From Puccinia triticina (taxonomy: Eukaryota; Basidiomycota; Pucciniomycetes; Pucciniales; Pucciniaceae), in the NCBI RefSeq assembly GCF_026914185.1, contig NC_070566.1, forward strand, positions 2,232,001-2,296,000: DNA of 64,000 nucleotides, in the 5' to 3' direction. Both the position numbers and the translations under genes were made by a program. Positions within the stretch are counted from its first letter, which is position 1. Every line of letters starts with the position of its first letter. The notes under the pieces were generated by a model. That model was not told the origin of the DNA. It searched no databases and was given only the letters and a program-made list of their open reading frames with translations. Shown here one piece after another: positions 11,300-22,100 of the stretch.

Positions 11300-12826
11300 G
11301 GCTCGTATTTTGACCCTCAATTGTTTGGGCAAGACGTCTTCCTCTGAACAGACACCCTGCTTGATCAAATCATCCATGACCCAAGTGGTGTCCAAGAAGA
11401 CCAAAGAGCCTCTCAATATTCCTCCTTGCTTCCAGCATCCACACAAAAAAAAGACGGGAAAATTTGACAAACTGTGCAGATCTTGAGGATCCGTTCCCTG
11501 ATCTCGTCATCAAAGAAGAACTTGCGTTCGTTGTTGTACATACACGATTTGGGCGATTGTTAGCTGGATGGTGGTTTTCAGAAGGAATAATCAATGAATG
11601 TGAGCAGACTACAAACAGGGCGGGAAGACATACGTTATGTTTGCGAGTGAGTTCCAAGAGACTATCGCAGTTATGGAAGGGGAACGGAGGTCCCTCCTTT
11701 GGAGGGGGATCAATGGATGGGAGTACACTGGTGAGCTGGCTGCTGAGCGGGAGCGAGTCGACGAGCGGCTGGAGCTGTTTGAAAGGGTCGAGCCGGCTGG
11801 ACGAGGCCTTCCGCTTGTCAATCTGCTTGTAGTACAGGTTCTCCCCCGAGAACTGTGTCTCTGTGTTCACTACGAATCCCCCGCTGATCGAGAAATAGGT
11901 GTTGTTGGCGATCAGATTGCCTTTGACGTCGTACACTGAGAACAACATCCTATTATGTAGCATATTTCAAAATTAGGAATCATGAAATTCAAGAGAAAAG
12001 AGAGGGAGGTGTATCCGTTAGGATGTAATTGGGGGAGGACGCAGTCCCATAGCCATACAAGATCTTTCTCAATATTGAACTGGACGGGATGGCCGATGGC
12101 GTCAGGGTCAAGGGCGAGCCCGAGGTTGATCGACTTGTTCTTGCACACCGAGCGGTAGCGGGTCGGGATTGAGGCCTTGTCAACGGTCTCGCAGCTGTGG
12201 CCCTCGAAGCCGGCAATCAACGCTTCCAGCGACAAGTGCCCTTTGCCTGTTCAAATTTTTCTTGATTTTTTTTAGCTTTTCATCATTTTTTTTATTTTAA
12301 GGAGGGTTGTAACGTACCAGTGGCTGCCAAACTGCCGTCTGATGAGGAACGGGAAAAAACAGGTCCTAATGTCAGCGCCAGCGCATAACTGAGTGAGGAA
12401 GTGAATGAGGAGAGAGGGAGGGGACGAACAGAGTGCGACTTTGAGAGTTTTGACGCGATCCAGGACGCCGGCCTCCTTGAGGTCGTTAGTGAAGATTTTA
12501 GCGGCCCTCATTGGCCCGACGGTGTGTGAGGAGGAGGGCCCGATGCCGATGGAGAAGAGGTCAAAGGTGCTGACAACGGCATGTTTTTTGTCTGCTGGCT
12601 TGCTGGTCAAGGCGGGGAGGCCTTCCGAGTGGAGGTACTCCGGCAGTATGTCGTCCTCCTCCTTCGCCAGCTCGGTTGAACAGGGCTGGGAATGGAACAG
12701 AGAGAGGGCCGAGGAGGGCGGGTGGCTCGGGCTGTCCTTTGCGGGTGGTTGGCTAGCTTGTTGGTCGTCCTTGGGAGGCAGGTGGAGAATGGGCTTGGTC
12801 GGGGCCGCTCGTTTGGCTTGATCCAA
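11300..12826 (-). pseudogene. L-serine dehydratase (iron-sulfur type) fragment, decayed
   Basis: The enzyme deaminates L-serine to pyruvate and ammonia using a 4Fe-4S cluster. Blocks in order: '[18 protein letters not shown]' (substrate-binding signature, exon 12826-12430), 'YGSLAAT' (tiny exon ~12336-12316), 'GKGHLSLEALIAGFEG' and 'DLVWLWDCVLP' (exon to 12015), 'NTYFSISGGFVVN' (exon from 11949), 'TIAQIV', 'DDEIRERILK', 'KQGVCSEEDVLP'. Damage: the donor after 12015 reads AT instead of GT, a 4-nt duplication (TACA, 11537-11544) shifts the frame, and the next junction lacks an acceptor AG. Sequence ends near 'ARNLYQR', so the whole catalytic alpha domain with its cluster cysteines is missing. 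The N-terminal ~80 residues are Pro/Ser-rich. The CDF fragment begins about 100 bp further on. Confidence 0.8.
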
Positions 12827-13589
12827 TGGGGTGGTGGATGGATCAGCAGTTGACGGCAGCCTGCTTTAGCGTCCTTGTCCAGCAACTTGAGCAGGTTATT
12901 CTAGCAAACAGAGGGTGGGTTAGTTTTTTGTACAGATGTAGCTAATTGGAAGACAAGTGGAGACAAAGACTCACAAATGGTCTGCGAACGCGGGGGTGAA
13001 ACACTGCCAGCGTGGTATGATGCGTGTGTCCACTGAGATGCGGAGTGGCTGCCGGGGTCTGGTTTAGTGGCTGATTGTTTTTCGGTGTTTCAAGCTGGGG
13101 TAGGTAGGTGAGTTTGGAGGTTTGTGGCGCCACCAAGGCAGAGGCAGCAACAATGCGACAGCTCAACAGACGGCAACGAGCGTTGGACAATGTATTGAGG
13201 AGGCTACGGTGGGCGTTGGCATGGATTCAGTGGGCATGGCGCTGGCGAGGATGCGGTTGGCGTGGCGCTGGACCGAGGCAAGGCTGGTGCACGTGATGCG
13301 AGATGTTTGAATATTTAAAGGGGGTGAGGTTTGTGTCCGCTGTCCCCCAGGGGTTCTGGTTTCGTCCCACCCCCTCCCTGGAGGCGCCCTAATTGCTTGA
13401 TTAGGCCCCTCCTTGATGGCTCCTCACAGAGTCCTTCACAACCGGCCCTTTTTTGCTTGTTGCTTTGGCACGGCTGGAGGGTCAATTCAAGGTGCCTGTT
13501 TCAGGTGTTTGGGAATTCTTTCAACTTGTCTATTTTGTGTGTGATATTTTTGTGGTGTTTCACAATAAAACACGCCAAAACTTAGATCT

Positions 13590-15335
13590 ATGTTTCCACG
13601 TTTGTGTGGATTTAATAAACTTGGATACAGTATTTTCCCAGAAATTGGTAAGCCAAAATCATATGTTTATTTTCTAGTGAGGAAATTATTTATCTTAGAT
13701 TTTTTGGCTTGGACATTTGTAACATGTCTTCTTCATGTTGAACCTTGAAATGGAAAATTAAAATCTATTGCATGTTTCAGATAGTTCAGCTGGGAATGAT
13801 TTCACTTCCATTAAGAAAAGCTTATCCAAAACAAGATCTTACTTCCTTGAAAATATTGACACAGAAGATTGGAAAGATGTTAATTTGAATAGTGAATCAT
13901 TGGCATTGGAAATCATTGAAAAATTGGAATCACTCAGCACACTCATTGGTGAAAAAGTGTTTTATAGGATACACAAAATGAAAAATGAGAACAAGATTAC
14001 CCTTCAAATACAAAATTTTGAAGATATTAAAATCACTGGAAATTTAGAAAGACCATTTCAAGACAGTGAAATGGTTCCAGATGTAGTTGAAACAATACAT
14101 TCCAATGTTTTGAAATTCCAGATTGAAACATTGATTGATCTGTTCCACCAGATTCAGTCTTTCAAAGAAGATGATAAATTTTCTTACTTGAAACGCTGCA
14201 TTGCTTTAAAGCTACAAAACAATGTATTTGAAATTCTCAACTATATGTACAGTCAAGGTATTATATCAAAGCAGAGTTTGAAGGATTTTTATGAAAATGA
14301 AGATACCATAAATATTGCTGTTGCCTGTATGTATTCAAGATATAAGTCCAGAAAAATTAACCTTCAGAAGTTCCCAATTAGTCATCAAGATTTCACAGGA
14401 TTATATCATTTATCACATTTCAGGCCCTTCTTTGAAGGTGAGATAGCATTCAATACCTTGGTTATATTTTTTGATCTGGTAAACCTTTCTAATTGTGAAT
14501 CTTCCCCAAAACACTTTTTTCTCAAAAACTGAACCTCAACCATCAAAAAGTTGTTGAGGGAAGGAATCTCAGATACTTGAAATTTCAATACATGAAGAGA
14601 ATTTTAAAGTTAAAATTACACAATTATGCTAGGAGGATTTATTTATCATGGTATGGATTGGTGGAAAGTGATTTTCTATTTGAAGCATTGGAAGAATTGA
14701 AATCAATAGATTTATCAGAGCCATTTGATTTTTTTGAACACCACACCTTCACTCTAATAACAGAACACATCCAATACCTAATAAATTCATTCCATTACAA
14801 TGGGAACTCAGAATGGGATCCAAAAGTCAGGGCTGCTGCTTGTTATTTTCTTGAATTTATTGAAGATAACTATTGCACTGATGCTCTTAAACTTAAAAAA
14901 GGAGCATTATTCAAGGATAAATTATTCTTACTATCATCCAGTGTTCAGCTGGTTGATGGATTGGAAAATATTATCAAGTACTTGAATAATAGATTCTATG
15001 AAGCCACTCATGGTTACAGATCTCTTACAACTGAAAATAAAACAGAGAAGATCAAAGAATATTGTGGTGAAGTTTTGATGGTTTCAAATTATTTTCAAAA
15101 ACTGACTTCCAAAAACATGCAACTTTTCTCCCAGCCTATTTTGGAGATGGAAAACTATTCTCAAATTACTAAAGTTGAAGAACTGATCAAAGCGCTTGAA
15201 AAAAAAATCAAAATTTACAATGATGATATTCAAAAGAAGATAGAAGAAGACAAGCTCTCAGAACCTTTCCTGCAGCTATTCTTTTCTGCCATCTACAAAA
15301 ACTCAAATTCTGAAACAAGTTCCAAAAATTTGTAA
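13590..15335 (+). CDS. Hypothetical protein, AT-rich three-exon gene
   Basis: The model is 13590-13647, 13781-14437, 14551-15335, giving 499 aa in a single frame. Intron 1 has a strong GTAAGC donor and a TTTCAG acceptor with matching phase. Intron 2 uses GTGAGA at 14438; its acceptor at 14550 is weaker, and a donor at 14479 with an acceptor at 14558 is an alternative. The product is rich in Lys, Glu, Leu, Ile and Phe, predicted mostly helical, with a possible coiled coil near the C-terminus ('VEELIKALEKKIKIYNDD'). No signal peptide, membrane segment or catalytic motif was recognised. Codon composition is far more AT-rich than the neighbours. It may belong to a lineage-specific rust family. 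Confidence 0.6.
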
Positions 15336-15636
15336 CTCTCTCAATGTGGATTGTTTTCATGATTCTATTGAGATGGTTTAAAATTTTTTTATGCTAAACT
15401 AGTCTATAATCATCCTTATTTTCACTGAAAGTCCTACCACTCAAAAATTGTATCAAAAATGCCAGATTTCAAAATATCTTCAACCTTATATCCTATTCCT
15501 CATATATAAACACCTTTCTTTAGCAGCTTCACATTACAAAATTGTTTGTCTCTCAATCCCCCATACCAGCCTACTATGAAGATACAAAACAAATTGTTTT
15601 GTATTAAGTTCAAAGTTAGCCAGGTGCAACTTGCAT

Positions 15637-16330
15637 CAACACTGGGCCAGTACAATACCAGTAACAGTATTGTACCGGTAACATTTTTTGATGTGTTACC
15701 GTTACCGTTACCAGTAACGGCAGCGCTCTACTTTTAGTAAACTATTCTCCTTTTTTTGGGTTCTGTTACAATATACAATCATTATTTAGATTACGTTGCG
15801 GTCTCACTACTTGTTACCAGTAACAAAAAATTTGTGCACACAGATGTTTTGCCCCCACACCAGGAGAAATCAATTGTCACCAGACATCAGGTGACATCAA
15901 GCAGCAATGGCTGTCACTTTTTTCCAACTCTGGGGCTACCACAGCTAGGCTACAATGGCCCCTTTGTATCCTACAGGGGGCTGTCCATGCACCCAACTGT
16001 GCAACTGGTGGGTAGCTCAGTGGAATTAGGCTGATTTCACTGTAGTCTAGTGACAGTTTATTTTTCCTTGTGCTTTTTTGTTGCTAATTAAGATATGTAG
16101 CAACAAAAATAGGGGTAAAAATCAGGGGGTGTTGGGATAATATATGTTACAGGATGTTACCGCATGTTATAAGATGTTGTGATACTCAAATCCAAAGAAA
16201 AATAATAATGAAAAACCCTTGTTACAATAGAGAGCAGCCACAGAAAGGCCCGTTACTGCTAATGGTAAAGGCAATTGATTCAATATGAAATTGGGCCCAA
16301 TATTGTATTGAATTTTATTGAACCAGTGTT
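15637..16330. mobile_element. Old hAT-like element with GTTACCG subterminal motifs
   Basis: The ends CAACACTGG and CCAGTGTT are inverted, and the flanking octamers ACTTGCAT and GCTTGTAT agree at 6 of 8 positions. The left subterminal region is full of GTTACCG/CGGTAAC motifs. Open frames inside (15756-16034) are short. Call is moderate because ends and duplication have decayed. Confidence 0.45.
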
Positions 16331-16338
16331 GCTTGTAT

Positions 16339-16995
16339 GCACTTTTGCAAGTTGGTGTTCAAGTTAATTTTTGAACACTGAGTGGCAAAAGTGCATGCAA
16401 GTCATTCATGGCAAACTTTGAATATTAATGAGCCAGGATAGTTGGGAGTGGAATGCACTCTGAATAAAATAATGTGAAGGCAAGTTGTATGGCAGGAATG
16501 GTGTGGGCAGATCAAGGGCTGGATGCAAATGTACAGACACATTTTCTTCTGTGTTGAAATTTTGAAAACAAGCTGAGCCTTGAGGTTCAAGGGGTCATAC
16601 AGGGTGGGGGCCCAAGGGATTCAGGGTAAAAATTGGGATATTAGGATTGGGCCAAAGTGGAAGATGTGCTGGAATATGGCTGGGGAGGTTTTTGGGATTG
16701 TAGTCAAGCTGAAGATGTCTGGGTGTGTTGGTGCAATTACAGTTGAGCTCTCAAAAAAGACACTGCCAAGTACAAATAAGGTGTTTAGGAAAGAAATGGA
16801 CTGGTAGATGTAATAATTAGTTCTGCTATTATGCAGCCTGTCACCCAAGGACAACTTAGTTTGAGTCTGACCCTGTTAAAATGACAAGCAATGCAAACAC
16901 ATTTAAGACTGGTGTGGTATATGGAAATGTGAAAAATCAAAATTTCTTTCTATACATATAATTACCCATACTAGGTGTTAAGATCCCACCAAGTG
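16339..16995. other. No gene recognised
   Basis: Only short open frames on both strands (16402-16854) with no recognisable domain and no clear repeat structure. Confidence 0.5.
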
Positions 16996-17003
16996 GACCC
17001 CAG

Positions 17004-17393
17004 CAACGGTGGGTAGTTACGTTATCAATAACAGTAACGTAACGGTAACATAACGGTTTTTAAGCCGTTATTGTTACAGTTACTCGTAACAGTGGTGCGC
17101 TACGTTATTGCGCCATTGCTTGGACCATTTTTTTTCTGTTTGTTAAGTTATCCAGGCCCGCGGCGCGCCAGATAATGAGCTGATTGCAGCGCCAAAACAG
17201 CCCTTGAGGGCTTGTTATTGTGTTATCCAAGCAATATCGTAGTGTAACGGCGTCGGAAAAAGACCCGTCACGCTATCCATATGCCACTCAGACGGCCCGT
17301 TACTCGTAAAGTAACGGGGCGCAGTGGATAACGCAGGTAGTTTTGTTACGCAAATAGCGCAGATAACACAAAGTAACATAAATACCCACCGCT
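17004..17393. mobile_element. Non-autonomous hAT-type element, 390 bp, 8-bp duplication
   Basis: The octamer GACCCCAG is exactly repeated at 16996-17003 and 17394-17401. Ends are inverted (CAACGGTGGGTA and TACCCACCGCT). Subterminal sequence is dense in GTTACG/CGTAAC motifs, probably transposase-binding repeats. No ORF of note. Confidence 0.8.
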
Positions 17394-17401
17394 GACCCCA
17401 G

Positions 17402-18515
17402 GAATGAATTCTACAGCCAATTTCACCCTTATTTGCCACTGGAGGCGTCACTGGAGCCCCACTGGATTGGAAGTTACACCTCTTTGGACCCTACTAGACA
17501 CTTATCACACGTTTGACACAACCAGTCACCAGCCTGTCACTAGCCTCAGTCAAGGATCACGGAATCATGCTTATACATATTACAGGATACAAACATACAT
17601 CTCCCTGTCAGACTACATTCATTACATAGTATCAAGTATTCCCTCATTTCCATACTATGACATCATTTTACACTGCGTCTGCAGCCTCATACTTCATTTA
17701 AGCACACACTGCATCTGCACAACACTTCATGCAGCCTGCTGTCACTAATGTCACTTTCATGTGGCACCACTGTAGCCTAATGACATCATTTATGTACCCC
17801 TGACATATAATGACATCATTTGTACATATTATGACATCATTTTGAGGTTGATTGATTGATTGATTGATTGATTTATTGGCCTTGATTACTTGGTTTGGTT
17901 GATTTCTTGGAGTTCCATCATCTGCTGAGCAGGAGGTTTTTTTAACAAGGATTGTGGATGGGGCACAAGGTTGATGGTGCTTATGGTTTCTCATTGGACA
18001 TGCCCTGGAGAGCTGATACCAACCAGCATAGTATGGGGGGGGGGGGGAGTTGGCTCTGCAGTTGGGCAGCTGAGCCTTGCAGGACTTATTTCTTGCCTAA
18101 ATATTCAAAACAACAAGGGTAGATGCTCTAAGTTGGTTGCAGAGAGTGCAGGGTATTGCGGATCAGGGGCAGGAGGAGGAGCTCATGGCTAGGAGTAGGT
18201 TTTTTTTTTCTTGGGCTGACTTGCAGAGTCCTGGTTGATTTCTGGGGGGGCATCTGCTGCAAAGCTATTCTGTCCACTGTTTGGAGCATCTTCTTTGATT
18301 TTTTCTGATCCATCTTGGATAAGAGAGTATATGGAGTTTACATTATGATTGACTCCTCCTATGAAGTGTACATTGGCACACTCCTCCCATGGAGTGTGCA
18401 TTGTAAGTGAATTGTATTTTTACGTCCTTTGGGGAAAGGGATGACCTTGTTATGTGTTTGCAGCTTACTTGGCAAAAGGATTAATTTATGGTCACATTGA
18501 TATTGATCAGTCCTC
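17402..18515. other. Non-coding region with microsatellite
   Basis: It contains several TGACATCATTT repeats (17775-17850) and a (TTGA)n run at about 17849-17875. No gene was recognised. Confidence 0.6.
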
Positions 18516-18522
18516 CTACACA

Positions 18523-18829
18523 CAACAATGTATCTATTATGCTAAATGTAATTCGCGCTGTTAAAAAGTAGTGTAGAGCTTGCCAATTATAATCAGGGGC
18601 CATAATTTTTGGTGTAATACCAACCTGCTAACACTAAATTACAGCTGATTAGTGGCTTGCTACGCTAAATTAGCTGCAATTTGTAGCGAAAATTGCACTT
18701 TTTTCCCCAATCTGAGTTAACTGTAATTGTAATATTCCATTGGCTACAATTCAGTTTAGTGTAGTGGTGCTAAAAAACTGCTGAATTAGGGTATTGCACG
18801 CTAACTGTAGTGTAATAGATGCATTGTTG
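18523..18829. mobile_element. MITE, 307 bp, CAACAATG ends, 7-bp duplication
   Basis: The ends are inverted (CAACAATGTATCTATTA against TAATAGATGCATTGTTG) and CTACACA is repeated at 18516-18522 and 18830-18836. The interior repeats GCTAAATTA/TAGC motifs. It resembles the element at 30820 in end form and 7-bp duplication. Confidence 0.7.
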
Positions 18830-19165
18830 CTACACATAAAATTATGATGTACTAAGGGTAAAACTCACATAGGAGTCACTCATGAGTTCATACCGGAATA
18901 CAAATTAATTCAGCAAACTGCTCCTACACGTCTCATGATGAATTGAGCATGAGATAGACCTGAGTTGCAGTTGAAAACATCTTCATATCTAGGTCTCTTT
19001 GTGACCACTACAAAGCTTGAATGCCTTTGATCAAGGTATTGAGCTCTTTGATCTTTATAAGTGACACTGTAAGAGTCCGTCAAGCAATCTGATTGAATGG
19101 ATTGGGTTATTGATGTCTCACCCAGTCCATTCAAGCAGATGCATTGAACAGACTTGGTTAATACC

Positions 19166-22100
19166 GGGGATGTTTATTTTTACAATGTAGGTACATTGTA
19201 AAGTCAAAGATTTGTAAAAATACATATTGTGTGTCAAACAAATAATTTTACAATTTCAGGCCGCAAAATAGGCACTGTAAAATAAGAACTTGCAAAAGGT
19301 ACATTGCAAATTTGCACCTGTGAGAGACCCATAAACATAATTGCAACTGAAATCTTACCAACACAACCCATTGTAAAAAATTGCCCTGTAAAATTCCACG
19401 AAAGAAGCAAAAAAAATAATTTTACCAACTCATTCTGCTCACAAAGCGGGCACATTGTAAAAACCAAGTTGTAAAAATACAATTCAATTCCATCAAGTAT
19501 ATGTTTGCGATGCCTTGGAAAAAAAGGCCAGCCTCAAAAAAAACTAACACAAAGCAAGCACATCATGAGGAGAGAACAAGCGCGAGAGGAGAACACAGCC
19601 AAAAGAGGGAAATACCAGGGAAAAACGTGAAAACAAGCCAGGAGCAAACAAGACAGAAACGGCCGGAAGGGGAAACGGACCGGACACAACAAGCGTTGAA
19701 AAGAGCAAATCAGAGCTTTCCGGTACGCGAAGATCTTCGCGTACCCACCTTACCCTTGCTAGTGGGACCTACCTTCTTTGTGTTAGTGGGACCTGGCATT
19801 GCGTTTGCAGCCGCAGCGGATTTCCAAGCAGCAAAGGCTCTCCGAGTGGTGGCGGCTTTCTGAGCAGTGGCGGCCTCCCCAGTGAGGGGGGATTTCTGAG
19901 TCGGGGTGGCGTGATGAGAGGTTGAAGTGGGCGCACTCTCCTTCAAGAGCGATAGGAGCAAATCGTTGTATTTACCGTCATGCTCCAATTCATACCTGGA
20001 ATTTTCCGCAAGGCAATGAGACCTCCAGCTGGCAGCCAAGCGGGTGGTAATACGCTCCCATTCCGAGTTGTTTAAAGGAGCCGGCTGAAAGTTGGGGGGG
20101 GGGGGCATTTCTTGACTCCTTTCTTGGGCGACCTCGTTTCACCAATGTGACCGTTTGGGTGGGGAGAAGCGGAGCGGTTGCATCATCGCGCGGGACCTTG
20201 ATTGGTTCTTTGAGATGACTAAGGCTTGTATTGGCATCTACTGCAGGGACCTTCGAGGAGCGGCCCCGCCGGGCGGGAAGCATGGCGTTGGTATTGAGCT
20301 TCTTTGGTGCAGAAGGGTGGGATTTCACTGCTTGACCTGTCGGTAACGGCGGAGATGTCTGAGTCTTCTGAGTATTGTTCAGCCAAAGCCGGATTTTGAT
20401 TGGTCGGCTTGGTGGAGATGTTGGTGTATCTGCGTGTTGCCACTCGTTGGAGCTGGGGGCATCCCCATTATCCTCAGATTCGTCGCTGGCACCATGCTCA
20501 GAAGTGTCTTCATGATTGGGAACGCTTGATTTAGAGCTGGAAACACTCGATTCCTTACTGTTGGATTCGTCAGAGATCTTACTGCCAATGTAATTGATAG
20601 AGGTGGCTCTGATGAGTTTCTTCTTGGGACTCAATGGAGGATTCAAACTGTCCACGGTTACTTCTGTTCAAGAAGGTCTTCATGTGGGTAAACGGGAAGG
20701 TGGCGGTGATTTTGGGATTGACCTGTCGTATTCTTTGAATGCTTTCATCAACGAATGCGGCTTCCTCGTCTGTCCAGGCCCGGGAATATATTAGCCAGCT
20801 TGTGTGTGGATGCGCACCGCTGATACTCCCTGGGACCGGGTCAACCATCTGAGCATAGCCGCCATTCACCCAATCATTATGCAGCCAAACCCCGGTGACG
20901 CCACAAACCTTCCGCAATACCTTGCCCTAGTAGTGATGACCGCCCCAGTATCCTCGCGACATCAAAGTGTAGACCTCACCAGCAACCATAAGCTTGAAAG
21001 GCCAGTTCATTTGGCCCATGAACTCAAGACGTTTATCTTCATCACTGATTGTGGTCACATCAATATGGAAGTATAGGTGAGGGGGTGATTTGGAATTGGC
21101 AAAAGAGATAGTCAAGACTTCTTCCAGGTAGTTACTGGGAGGCAGGATGCCGCTTTTCTTTTTAGGACGAGATTTATTACCTGCGGGGGCATTGCAACCC
21201 TTACATTGCAGACCCGAGGTTCCAGAAAGTCCAGAAGTGGCCCACCGCGTGACCAGGAGACCGGTGTCGGCGAAGCTGATTGCGTTCTCTTCAAACATAG
21301 ACCTGGAGATCTTCAGGCAACCTAATCGGCGCTCTCCGCGGGGGTGGTCAGCTTGTTTTTGGTGGATTTTCCGCGGACAGGTGAACGTGCGACTTTCTTG
21401 TACGGTAAAGAGGGTGTCAAGGACCTTCGAACTGTTTGATTGAGGGCTCAAGGCAATCTCCATGAAGAAATCACAGGAACTGAACTCGCCAGGGATGAAA
21501 GATTCAGGATGAAGGTTCCGTGCTGCTTCAAACAGTTTGTTTGAACCTCGGGTGAGTATTGATTTGAGGTTTTTGTTCTGAATCATTTTGTTGGTTGTCC
21601 GGGAGGTGAAGTGCGAGACAAGACAGTGGAAGATGTCAGTTTTTTTTCCCCCAGGCGATTGGAGCCAGAGCGGACTGTAGACCGCATATAAAGAGTCCAG
21701 GGCAGCCAACAACCAGCATTGATTCTTCCGGTTTGGCTGCGACAATGCAGAATAGGACTTGAAGGTTGTATGCGGGGAACAGTTGATGTTTTGCAAGTTT
21801 GGAGGTTTTCCAAGTTTGGTTCGCTTCTTTGGATGGTCCAGGAGAGCTTGGGTTGTGTCAGGAGCGCGTCCGTTGTTTAATGCGGCCCATTGATGCTTAG
21901 TAGGTTTGATCCACCCAATCGAGTGAGATACATCCTCCTGGTTCCTTGCCTTGGTGCCATAATGGATCGGGCAGCCCCATTGGATCATTGCATGATCCAT
22001 CTCAAGAGCCTTGACAAAGGCGTACAGCTCCGCAAATCCGCCCTTCAGAGTCTTCTTGCCAGAACTAACATCATAATACTGTTAGAATCTGAGACAGAAG

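Noticed and set aside
11949..12015. A U12-type AT-AC intron
   Set aside because: The intron starts ATACAC, not ATATCC, ends in AG, and has no U12 branch-point sequence. A mutated GT donor is simpler.
10270..12826. A single fused serine dehydratase-CDF gene
   Set aside because: Both parts carry frameshifts or lost splice sites, and no clean junction keeps the frame between 'NLYQR' and the CDF part, so a functional fusion is not supported.
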